Positions 8,473-16,416 of a DNA stretch of 29,449 nt are shown here, piece by piece. The position numbers and the translations under genes are program-made. This DNA is from Conoideocrella luteorostrata (Eukaryota > Ascomycota > Sordariomycetes > Hypocreales > Clavicipitaceae), in assembly GCA_032433595.1 (NCBI GenBank), contig JASWJB010000435.1:1-29449 (forward strand). Direction: 5' to 3'. A model generated the notes under the pieces. It did not search any database, had not been told where the DNA came from, and saw nothing but the letters and a program-made list of their open reading frames with translations. The number at the start of each line of letters is the position of its first letter. Position 1 is the first letter of the stretch.

Positions 8473-9714
8473 GACGCATCACAGTCTCCTCCCTTTTCTG
8501 CTTACAACCTGACCGAAAAACCACCCATCCCGCTGGCACTTTGTACGCTGCCGGCCGCAGAGCTGCCAGTCACACCGGGAGCGGCTTTATTTCCACTGCA
8601 TCATGTAAGTGGCGTCGTTGCGAGTCCTGTGCACTAGGTTTGTGGTTGTTTGGTGCGCTCGTGGCTGAGTTGTGGTTTTTGGCGAATTACAAGCTAGGTA
8701 TTTTGCTTTATGCCTTGCTGTCTATTTAATTATATACGTTGGGCTTTTGTGCTTATTTTGCACCAGGTATTGTCCTGTCTTGAGCGTTAGTTGTGGTGTT
8801 GCAGGTTGCTTGCAAGTCTCTGACGGCTTGATTTCCAACTACGCAGGTTTTTTTGTAGATTTCGCACTAGGCGTTTTGTTTTGCGCCCTGCTTTTTATTT
8901 AATTATATATGCTAGACGTTTATATATCTCTTGGACCAAGCTTAGTGTTATCTCGTGATCTTTCTGTTGTGTTGTGTTGTATTTTTGCGTCGGGAAGTTA
9001 CTTGCAAGCCCCCCGATAGCTGGATTCCCGACCGAGCGGGCTTTTTTGTAGACTGTGCACCAGATATGACGTTTGAGGGTTCGCTATCTATTTTATTTTA
9101 TGAGCTGCGTTTTTTTTACATCTTATGCACTAGTTTTCTCTGCATCTTGTGCTCGGGTTGTTGTGGTGCTATGGTGTTCCTCTTGTTGCCCCGTATCGCT
9201 CGCTGGTCCCCTGACCGGGCAAGCTCTGCTTTATTGCACCTGCTGACTTTCCCCCTCTCTCGAGTGCTGACCTTTTCCCTCTCCCAAGTACCGGCTTTTC
9301 CCCTCTACCAACCACTCCATCATCACTAGGAACAACAGCATTATCATCAGCGGCAGTAGTGGCATCATCATCAGCAGCAGTAGTGGCATCATCATCATCA
9401 GCTAGCTTTTCCCTCCCGTGAGTGCTGACTTTCCCTCTCTCCACGTGCTCGCTTTTTCCCTCTCCCAAGTGCTAGCTTTTTCCCTCTCCCAAGTGGTGAC
9501 AGCAGCAGCGGCATCAGCAACAACATCATCATCATCAGCTAACTCTCCCCTCTCGCAAGTGCTAACTCTTCCCTCTGCCGTCCGCTCCATTATAACCATC
9601 TTCCTCGAGCAAAAGACCACCCCATCCCGCCGACATTTTATGCGCTGCTATCATGTACATTGTGTACGCTCGGCGTTTCTACATCGTTTGCGCCAGGTTT
9701 CATACCTCGTTTAG
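8473..9714 (+). repeat. Composite triplet-rich repeat block (copy 3)
   Basis: The lead part (ccatcccgctggcactttgt, gccggccgcagagctgcc) is shared with the minus strand at 25240-25410. It is followed by T/G-rich DNA with an internal duplication (tatttaattatatac near 8726 and again near 8898), then CAT/CAG triplets and the ctctcccaagtgctgac minisatellite. No satellite array follows here; the block passes instead into gene fragments. Confidence 0.65.
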
Positions 9715-9733
9715 TGCGGAGCCCTCCGGCACC

Positions 9734-9825
9734 TGTCGGATTAAATATCCGTTGCGCCATAGCGCAAAAGTGTGAGCTCGCTGAATATTCACTCAGTAAG
9801 TTATTGTCATGTCTTATATCAAACA
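9734..9825 (-). repeat. TRIM 3' LTR
   Basis: 92 bp; differs from its partner at seven positions, six of them transitions in which this copy has C or G. Confidence 0.75.
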
Positions 9826-10000
9826 CACCCCCTCAGGGAAGGTAGATTCTCAATCTTTCCTGCACGGCTTACGCAAGGTATCTCTGACTCTTACGTCAGC
9901 AGGGTTCGAACTCATAACCTTCCCCTTATCTTAGGTGCTTGCGTGTGGCCAATCATCGCAATTTTACCTGGAAGTTACAGGTTAGCGTCATCGCTACCCT

Positions 10001-10014
10001 CCCGGGCTCATAAC
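10001..10014 (-). other. Primer-binding site for half tRNA-iMet
   Basis: The minus strand reads GTTATGAGCCCGGG directly adjoining the LTR end. The initiator tRNA anticodon arm contains GGGCUCAUAAC, so 11 bases pair from the cleavage position used by Drosophila copia. The match is to the known tRNA sequence; primer use is inferred. Confidence 0.65.
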
Positions 10015-10106
10015 TGTTGGATTAAATATCCGTTGCGCTATAGCGCAAAAGTGTAAGCTCACTAAATATTCACTCAGTAAGTTATTATCATGTCTTATAT
10101 CCAACA
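10015..10106 (-). repeat. TRIM 5' LTR
   Basis: 92 bp with perfect 8-bp inverted ends TGTTGGAT/ATCCAACA. Relative to the left copy it carries T or A at six transition positions. Confidence 0.75.
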
Positions 10107-10432
10107 GCACCATCGAGGCCCCAAAGTCTGTCATTAGTCATATCTTCCTCAAGCATGGTGTGGATAAGGAGTTCGGTATCATCCTTCCCCACAATCATTT
10201 TGATCTGTCCCTGACTGATATACTGGTCTAGTTCGGAAACAGCGCTGTTCCCGGGCAGACAAGCAGGAACCCGGACCTTACCAACGTTGTCCCGGCCGCT
10301 TGGTGCTTCGTTGAAGAGGGCGAGGGCCTTCATTTACTGTGGTATCTACGGATGTTGCTTTATGCATCAAGATTCTGGATGAAATTAGCACTGAACTTCG
10401 GCCAGGCCTGGAGTGCGGGTGCGGTCCCGGGC

Positions 10433-10708
10433 ATCGAAACCCGCCGAAGCAACGGTATGGTATAAGTTCACACGGGTTTGGGAGCTGTATAACTCGGTAA
10501 TGATCCCTCCGCTGTTTCACCAACGGAGACCTTGTTACGACTTTTACTTCCTCTAATGACCGAGTTTGGAGAGCTTTCTGGCCCTGAGTGGTAGTTGCCC
10601 ACCTGTCCCGGCCAGTCCGGACGCCTAACTGAGCCATTCAATCGGTAGAAGCGACGGGCGGTGTTTATTGCCTCAAACTTCCATCGGCTTGAGCCGATAG
10701 TCCCTCTA
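10433..10708 (-). rRNA. Truncated 18S rRNA 3' end plus start of ITS1 (rDNA pseudogene)
   Basis: On the minus strand the region from 10708 to about 10498 reads as the 3' part of fungal 18S rRNA. The complement contains the universal strings gagaccttgttacgactttt, acttcctctaatgaccgagt and gcgacgggcggtgt. At about 10661-10665 the sequence jumps from gacgggcggtg to tttattgcctcaaacttcca and tcggcttgagccgatagtcc, which in an intact gene lies about 240 nt farther upstream, so there is an internal deletion. Several conserved positions are changed. From 10497 to about 10433 comes the start of ITS1 (complement of ccgagttatacagctcccaa, then acccgtgtgaacttatacc), typical of Hypocreales. No 5.8S follows. 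This is an isolated, non-functional rDNA scrap far from a normal rDNA repeat. Confidence 0.85.
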
Positions 10709-10712
10709 TAAT

Positions 10713-11150
10713 AAAGAAGAGGAGGAATTGCTTCGAAATGCGAAGCAGCGGGACGCACTATCAGAACGAGGAAGTAACGCCAGGAAGGTGGAACGAGCGG
10801 AGGCAATGCTGAGGCGGCAACTGAGCAAGTGGACAGAGCGCACTGAGAAGCTGCGGGAGCAGAGCAATCAGAAGGCACAAGAAGCAAAGGACAAGATGCA
10901 TGAGTTGCGTGCGATTCACCGTAAGCTTACCGAGGAGCACACGGACAAGGGCAAGGAGATGGAGATTCCACGAGTGAGAATCGAGCAAACAGAGAAGAAG
11001 GTAAGTTTCAGCCTATGCTCTCCTGAAATCTTAAAGATAATAATAACAACGAAAAGTTCTGACGAGTATCAGATGCTTGATCTCAAAGAGAATACCGAAA
11101 ATAAGGTCCACGCGACGACGAGTATCTCAAGATGGAGTCGCACATTCAAC
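10713..11150 (+). pseudogene. Coiled-coil gene fragment, resembling Nuf2 C-terminal region
   Basis: Exon-like frame from about 10713: [20 protein letters not shown], then [40 protein letters not shown] and RIEQTEKK, ending at a GTAAGT donor (11001). A 72-nt intron (branch CTGAC, acceptor TATCAG at 11072) leads to [14 protein letters not shown]. After a one-base shift comes [14 protein letters not shown], which runs straight into triplet repeat. The heptad-rich pattern with [33 protein letters not shown] and EYLKMESHI resembles the C-terminal coiled coil of the fungal kinetochore protein Nuf2. There is no start codon, no N-terminal CH domain, a frameshift and a lost end. It is a captured or left-over exon pair, joined on its left to the rDNA scrap. 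Confidence 0.5.
11001..11072 (+). other. Intron retained in the coiled-coil fragment
   Basis: GTAAGT donor, CTGAC branch, TATCAG acceptor, 72 nt. Its presence argues that the fragment was copied or moved as DNA rather than as processed mRNA. Confidence 0.55.
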
Positions 11151-11500
11151 TTGCCCCTGCCCACGCAACAAATGCCGCTGCTGCTGCTGCTGCTGATGAT
11201 GATGATGATGAGGATGTTGCTACCCACGCAAGAAATGTCGTTGCTGCTGCTGCTGATGATAATGCTGCTCACGCAACAAGACCAGCGCCCGTGTGCAATA
11301 GAGCAGGGCTTGCTTGGTCGGGGGGGCCAGCAATACGGGGCTGGTAGATAACACAAAAGTAACACAACAACAACAACGCACAATAACCAGTGCACCAGAT
11401 GGAACAATGCCTACTACAAAACATGTAGGAAATCACGGCGTATATAATGCAACCGCAGGCAGTGCCCTAAATGTAACATTCGGTGTAACCCTGCTTCGAA
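11151..11500 (-). repeat. Composite repeat, reverse-oriented copy
   Basis: Reverse complement shows the module order of the other blocks (T/G-rich lead with tgttgttgttgtgttac, a C-run, cgaccaagcaagccctgctc, then CAT/CAG triplets). The triplets lie directly against the Nuf2-like fragment. Confidence 0.6.
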
Positions 11501-11915
11501 ACCCTTTTAAACCTGTTGCTGGCATTGAGAAAGGAACCTGTCAAAAGAAGCAGAAGGCCGTTCGTTTCCGCGCACCAAAGCCAAAACAACGAACCTCTCA
11601 GAGAGATCGACTGCCAGCTACCTTTGACGTGCCCAAAGGTGTTTCTCAACAAAAACAAGATAATGCGATGCTTTCGGAGACTTTACAACCCGACGATAAT
11701 GATGCTGTGAACGCGGTTGACGATACTTGGGCAACGTCTGACCAGACCGAAACTCAGGATACAGGCGACAATGGATGGGCCAATGAGGCCTCCGGTGATG
11801 GTGAGACTGATGAAGATGATGGAGACAATTGGGAGACTAATAATGCAAATTTACTTTCTTGTATTTACTTTTATTCTGATGATGAGGCCATCATTAATTT
11901 TTTTCTACCGGGGCA
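11501..11915 (+). pseudogene. Acidic ORF segment of unknown origin
   Basis: The frame open from 11314 has a distinct composition after about 11500: a basic part (EKGTCQKKQKAVRFRAPKPK, QRTSQRDRLPATFDVPKG), then a very acidic Trp-containing part (DDTWATSDQTETQD, DNGWANEASGDGETDEDDGD). It reads on to a stop at 11946, inside the LTR-like sequence that starts at 11916. The upstream half of the frame is reverse composite repeat, so the real start is lost. I do not recognise the family. It may be the tail of a retroelement polyprotein, since a purine-rich ccggggca and an LTR-like start follow. Confidence 0.3.
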
Positions 11916-12102
11916 TGTTGCGGGACGTGGTCATATGACCCTGTAGGTCGGGATTGATATCACCGTTGGTGATGCCCTCACAAACTTAGCTCTTCAGACC
12001 TCTTTTGCTATAATGAAATTCACTGCACATCCCTTGCTGTTGGTTCCCGAGCAATATTCATCTCATTTCCATCAAATTCGCTCTGTCGCACGTCCGATAA
12101 CA
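11916..12102 (+). mobile_element. Possible LTR (TGTTGCGGGACG...CGTCCGATAACA)
   Basis: 187 bp with TG...CA ends and related inner motifs (gggacgt near the left, cacgtccg near the right). It is preceded by accggggca, which could be a short polypurine tract. No second copy occurs in the window and there is no TSD (gggca, tacct). Tentative. Confidence 0.35.
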
Positions 12103-13085
12103 TACCTCAGGCATTGTGAGCCGTCGAACTATGAGCACCAGCACCGGCACTTGTTGCTAGTTGCTCTGTGCCGCGGCGAGATAACCTTAATTTACGCGCC
12201 GCCTGTTGTATTTAGGGCGCTTCCTCTTCCCGCATTATATAAATTGTATACGCTCTAGCTTTCTGCATCTTTTGCACTCGGTTTTATTTTGTCTTGTGCG
12301 CTGATTGTTGTGCTGTGTTGTTGTGCTACTCTTCTTGTGTTACTTACCGGCACCCCACACCACCCCGTATTGCTGATCCCGACTAAGCCCTGTTTTTTTT
12401 TTTTTTGCGCCTTGAGCGCGCTGCTGTTGTTTCGTGGGCAGCATCATCGTCAGCAGCAGCAGCGGCAGTATCATCATCATCATCGGCTGACTCTTCCCTT
12501 TTGTGAATGCTGACCTTTCCCCTCTCCTGGGTGCTGACTTTTCCGCTCTGCCGACCGCTCCATCATCAGCAGCAACAGCATTATCATTAGCAGCAGCGAC
12601 ATTTCTTACGTGGGCAGCAACATTCTCATCTCTGGCAGCGGCATCAGCAGCAGCGACATTTCTTGCTTGGACGGCAACATTCCAATCACTAGCAGCGGCA
12701 TTAACAGCATCACCAGCGGCAGCGGCATTTCTTGCGTGGGCAGCAACATGTTCATCAGCAGCAGCAGCGGAATCATTATCATCGGCATCATTATTAGCGG
12801 CGGCGGCATCATCATCATCATCAACGGCAGCAGCAACAGCGGCATCATCATCCTCAGCAGCGGCATCATCATCATTATCGGCTGACTCTTCCCTCTCGTG
12901 AGTGTTGACTTTTCCCCTCTTGCGATTGCTGGCTGTTTTCTCTCTTAAGTGTCTTAAGTGCTGACTTTTACGCTCTCCCGAGTGCCGACTTTTCCCCTCT
13001 GCCGACCGCTCCTATTATAAGCGTCTTCCTGACTGGATTACATCGCGACCGACAATCCCATTACCAACGAAACCGTCTTGGTCAG
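12103..13085 (+). repeat. Composite triplet-rich repeat block (copy 4)
   Basis: T/G-rich lead, a run of 13 T, CAT/CAG tracts at 12440-12485 and 12563-12880, minisatellite ctctcccgagtgccgac, then cgaccgctcctattataagc and gcgaccgacaatcccattac leading into the satellite. The long triplet tract is open in several frames on both strands and yields poly-Ala/Ser or poly-Met/Leu peptides that are not genes. Confidence 0.75.
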
Positions 13086-14273
13086 ATTCCCTCACAATAT
13101 CTAATGGATTCGATACTTCTTACAGCGCCTGTACATCATCCGACATTTTAACCATTCAACAAGCTCGTCAACCGACTTGTAATCCGATGCTTCTTACCTG
13201 AAAGTTTTCCGAGAATTAAACCTTTGAGCAAGCTTGTTACATCGACTTGCGATATATAATGCTTATATGTCTCCCGAGACTTAAGCCTTTTCATCGAGCT
13301 CGTTATATTGCCCCATCATGTCCGATGCTTCGATAACACCTCTACGTCTTGTAACATTTAAACCGTTTCACTGCCTTTGTTAGATTCTCTTGCGACATCT
13401 AACGGATCTGATGCTTCTTGCAGCGCCTATACATTATCCGACATTTGAACCTTTGAGCGAGCTCGTCAGATTGACCTGCGATCTGGTGCTTGTTGCAGCG
13501 CCTGTACGTATTCTGAAAATTGAACCGTTGAACAAGCTCGTCGGATTAACCTGCGATATCAGATGCCTGTGTGTCTTCCGAGATTCGAACCTTTCAGCGA
13601 GCTCCTTGCAGCCTATACGTCTTTGGAGATTTAAGCCTTTCACCCAGCTCGTCAGATTAAATTACAATGTCTAATGCTTCTTGCAGCCCGTACGTCTTCC
13701 GATATTTGAGCCTTTCAACAAGCTCGTCAGATTGATCTGCGATAAAATTCCTATACGTCGTCCAATATTCGAACTTTTCAATAAGCTTGTTAGATTCACC
13801 TGCGATATCAGATGCTTGTACGTTGTCCGACATTTAAACGTTTCAACGAGCTTGTCAGATTACCTGGCGATTTAGTGCCTCTTGCGGCGCCTGAACCTTT
13901 CAACGAGCTCGTCAACTAGCTTTCGATATCTGATGCTTTGTGCAGTGTATGAGTTCCGACAATTGAACCTTTCAACAAGCTCGTCAACTGACTTGCGATA
14001 TCAGATGCCTGTACGTCCTCCAAGATTTGAGCCTTTTCAACGAGCTCGTCGGATTGACCTACAATCTGATGCTTCTTGCGGCGCCTGAACCATTCAGCGA
14101 ACTCGTCAGCTAACTTGCATTATGCTTCTTGCAGCCTGTACGTTGTCCGATATTCGAACATTTCAAAGAGCTCATTATATTGACTTGCCATGTCTAATGC
14201 ATAGCTGTTTATCGTCTTTGTTAGATTTACTTGCGATATTCAATACCTATACTTCTTTCGACATTCGGCCTTT
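13086..14273 (+). repeat. ~76-bp satellite array
   Basis: About 15 diverged head-to-tail units. Two consecutive well-preserved units starting at 13409 are each 76 bp (gatgcttcttgcagcgccta to gcgatctg; gtgcttgttgcagcgcctgt to gcgatatca). Several units lack the 13-bp cttcttgcagcgc part. No coding. Confidence 0.8.
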
Positions 14274-14653
14274 TGTCACAGGAAACATTCCTCACCACCA
14301 ACGCACATTCCTGGTCCTCAACGCACACGATGCACTCAACATCACCGAAAACGCACGATGCGACCGGAAACATTCAACATTACCGGAACCATTCAAATTC
14401 AACAGAAACGTACGACCGGAAGCATTCCATATCGTCGGAATTGAACGATGCCGACGAATATGCCCCGCTCGAGGAATTCAACATTGCCAAAAACGGACGA
14501 TATCGTCAGAATCAATACAATGGAATTAATCCACAAAAGGAGGAATATCGCAGAGATAAATAGTGGTCGAATTCCCCGTTAATTACATAGAAATCAAGGA
14601 CATTTTTTCCACTGCCTTAGAGACCCGACTTCCATAGCTGCTCACTTGTGACA
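14274..14653 (-). mobile_element. Intact 380-bp TGTCACA...TGTGACA element with TSD
   Basis: 7-bp inverted ends TGTCACA/TGTGACA and a perfect flanking pentamer CCTTT (14269-14273 and 14654-14658). It is inserted into a satellite unit at its conserved gccttttcaacg. Orientation is opposite to the copies at 916, 1155 and 15257. The interior carries about five diverged copies of a ~20-bp accggaa...ttcaaca motif. The 5-bp TSD and TG...CA ends fit a solo LTR; a MITE-like DNA element is the alternative. Confidence 0.75.
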
Positions 14654-15256
14654 CCTTTTCAACGAGCTTGTTAGATCGATTTGCGATATGTAAGGCTTGT
14701 ATGTCTCCCAAGATTTGAGCCTTTTCAACGAGTTCGTTACACTGACTTGCGATATGTAATGCTTGTACGTCTCCCGAAATTTGAACTTTTTCAGCGAGCT
14801 CGTCCGATTGACTTGCGATATCGAATGCCTCCCGCAGCCCGTACGTCTTCCGAGATTAAAATCTTTCAAGAAGCTCCTTGTAGCCTGTACGTCTTCCGGG
14901 AATCGAACCACTTTATTGTCTTCGTTAGATTACTTTACGATTTCTGATAGGACACGATGATTTTTGCAGCGCCTGTACATCATCCGACATTTGAGCCTTT
15001 CAACGAGCTTGTTAGATTGACCCCTGCGACCTGATGCTTTCTGCAGCGCCTGTACGTCTTGCAGGATTTGAGTCTTCCCATGAGCTCGTTAGATTTACCC
15101 GCGATGTGCAATGCTTTGAAAGCGCCTGTACATCTTCCGAAAATTGAACCTTTTAACGAGCTCGTCAGGTTGGTTGCATGTTTGATGCTTCTTGACGTGT
15201 CTTACTCTTTGAAAACGCCTGTACTTCTTGCGGGATATAAGTCTTTCAACACACTC
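14654..15256 (+). repeat. ~76-bp satellite array (continuation)
   Basis: Seven to eight diverged units continuing the array interrupted at 14274, with the same landmarks (tcaacgagctcgt, ttgcgatat, gtacgtcttccgagat). Confidence 0.75.
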
Positions 15257-15575
15257 TGTCACAAGTGAGCAGCTATGGAAGTCGTGTCTACGAAGCAGTG
15301 GAAAATTGTCCTTGATTCTAATCTAACTGACGGGGAATTTGACTACTATTTATCTGTGCAAGATGTCTCTTCTTCTGGCTTCATTTCATTCCATGGCTTC
15401 CGACGATATTGAACGTTTCCGGTGATGCTGAAGGGCTTCCGGCGATATTGAACGTTTCTAGCGATACGCTTCCGGCAGCATCGTACGTTTTCCGTGATAT
15501 TGAATGCTTCCGGTCATGTTGAATGACTCCGACGGCATCGTACGTTTTTCGTGATGTTGAATGCTTCTTGTGACA
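15257..15575 (+). mobile_element. TGTCACA...TGTGACA element, copy 4
   Basis: 319 bp starting TGTCACAAGTGAGCAGC and ending cttgtgaca, internally shorter than the 380-bp copy. No matching flanking pentamers. The right end abuts an LTR of another family. Confidence 0.6.
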
Positions 15576-15778
15576 AAATTTGTTTGCATTGTGGGAGGAG
15601 TTGTGTTACTGTGATGATGGATGAAGAATTCCTCGTCTGAAGGCCTCGTCCAAATCCCCCTACAATCTAGGACGCGCCTGTCCTGAATTCCTGCCTCGGG
15701 CCCAGACACCACGTAACCTTTCTCTCACAGCCCGTGTGCCCACATATCCACTCACACACACGCGCGTGTAATCCAACA
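15576..15778 (+). mobile_element. LTR of the TGTTGGAATT...AATCCAACA family, 5'-truncated
   Basis: Colinear with 27296-27532 and 28696-28934 (aaatttgtttgcattg, ggcctcgtccaaatccccct, ccacgtaacctttctctcac, gtgtaatccaaca). It lacks the first ~30 bp. Confidence 0.65.
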
Positions 15779-15831
15779 GCACTAGGGTGGCCACATGCTT
15801 GCTCGTATGCTTGACGAGGGATTCCAACAAA
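15779..15831 (-). mobile_element. 5' fragment of an LTR (TGTTGGAAT...CCTACA family)
   Basis: Reverse complement reads TGTTGGAATCCCTCGTCAAG then catacgagcaagcatgtggc and caccctag, matching the left end of 3177-3368. Confidence 0.6.
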
Positions 15832-16121
15832 AGGTCTGTCGAACCTGAGATAACGGCCGATGCCCAATTCTGCCAGCGACCGTTCCCGCAAGGACCCAGC
15901 GCGAATCTTTTACCGCTGACTTTTGAGTACGAGTCAGCATAAATTGCGCACTATACCCTTTCAGCTCAGAACAAAATTTTACCACCTGACGCATAATGTA
16001 TCCCGCTTGTCTGGGCCGCTAAGATGCCTGTAACTGGCTTAAATGCCAAGAGTTCTATTTTTTTCGACCCCTTTTTACCAGAAAAAAAATGGTAGACTTA
16101 TTACCCACTTTTTCAAGAATA
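15832..16121. other. Unassigned spacer
   Basis: No recognisable gene or repeat family. Short A/T runs around 16058-16090 (two tttttacca/ctttttacc-like pieces in opposite orientation) could form a weak hairpin. Confidence 0.4.
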
Positions 16122-16250
16122 TGTGGGTTGCACAAGGTGTTGTGCAGCGATCTAGATCGTTGGCTTCAAATTGAATATATTCACAAGTCTCTGTCTATCT
16201 CAGAAGAAGAAAACAAGTCAAGATACGAGGCTCGATATGGCCGTATAAAT
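16122..16250 (+). mobile_element. LTR-like repeat, TGTGGGTTGCACA family, 3'-truncated
   Basis: TGTGGGTTGCACAAGG, cagaagaagaaaacaagtca and ctcgatatggccgtataaat match copies at 5388 and 8280. The 3' third is missing. Confidence 0.6.
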
Positions 16251-16311
16251 CGGCAGGAATAGACGATTTTGATGAAGATACTGAAAATTGATGAATCCTG
16301 AGTGTTCCGCT

Positions 16312-16416
16312 ACATCGTGCCACCTTTCCACTTATCGTACGATACTAGTTAATACGAGGCATCCGCTATTTCGGAACGCGTTTCCGAAGGTGCCACTCTA
16401 ATCTCAACAAGATGTT
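16312..16416 (-). promoter_or_regulatory. Copy of the 5' region of the 26.1-kb gene (divergent remnant)
   Basis: About 105 bp align at roughly 85% by eye with 26850-26945 (gttccgctRcatcgtgccacc, atcgtacgat, acgaggcatc, ccgaaggtgc, actctaatct). On the minus strand it includes the upstream sequence and the first codons of that gene (GTG GCA CGA TGY AGC GGA ACA), after which homology ends. It lies head-to-head with the enterotoxin-like gene, whose ATG is 272 bp to the right. It is either a relic of a second, divergently oriented copy or a moved promoter segment. Confidence 0.55.

Larger units (their letters stand above)
9734..10106 (-). mobile_element. TRIM-like miniature LTR retroelement with TSD
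   Basis: Two 92-bp direct terminal repeats (9734-9825 and 10015-10106), each TGTYGGAT...ATMMAACA, bracket 189 bp of non-coding DNA. The pentamer GCACC flanks the whole element (9729-9733 and 10107-10111). On the minus strand the right-hand repeat is the 5' LTR. It is followed at once by GTTATGAGCCCGGG, complementary to the anticodon-arm 5' half of initiator tRNA-Met, the half-tRNA primer known from copia elements. The left repeat is preceded on the minus strand by a purine tract (ctgagggggtg), a plausible PPT. No coding capacity. At 373 bp it has the size and structure of a terminal-repeat retrotransposon in miniature. It would need a Copia helper for movement. Confidence 0.8.
9715..10432 (+). 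pseudogene. Remnant of a conserved fungal gene, split by a TRIM
   Basis: Omitting the element at 9734-10106 and one target-site copy, the plus strand reads TIEAPKSVISHIFLKHGVDK, EFGIILPHNHFDLSLTDILV, stop, then PGQTS... and AAWCFVEEGEGLH. The order resembles a widespread uncharacterised fungal family (ILPHNHFDL ... W.F..GEGL ... FL.E...AL). It has an in-frame stop and loses frame after GEGLH. The last part (near 10375) reads IKILDEISTELRPGLE in another frame before the sequence changes to rDNA at about 10433. Function is unknown even for intact members. Confidence 0.45.

Noticed and set aside
9890..9925. tRNA-like B box (gggttcgaactc) in the TRIM core
   Set aside because: The stems needed for a T-arm and acceptor do not pair, and no matching A-box at the usual spacing is convincing; kept only as a resemblance.
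10468..10887. 139-aa minus-strand frame
   Set aside because: It lies over the 18S rRNA fragment and the antisense of the coiled-coil scrap; its content is structural RNA sequence.
12503..12901. Long open frames of poly-Ala/Ser (plus) and poly-Met/Leu (minus)
   Set aside because: They are translations of CAT/CAG-type triplet repeats, open in several frames on both strands at once, with no start context, introns or family motifs. The same applies to frames at 456-902, 1899-2249, 9169-9620 and 11069-11407.
13086..15256. CRISPR-like direct repeats
   Set aside because: Units are ~76 bp, diverged, and contiguous without unique spacers. It is a eukaryotic satellite.
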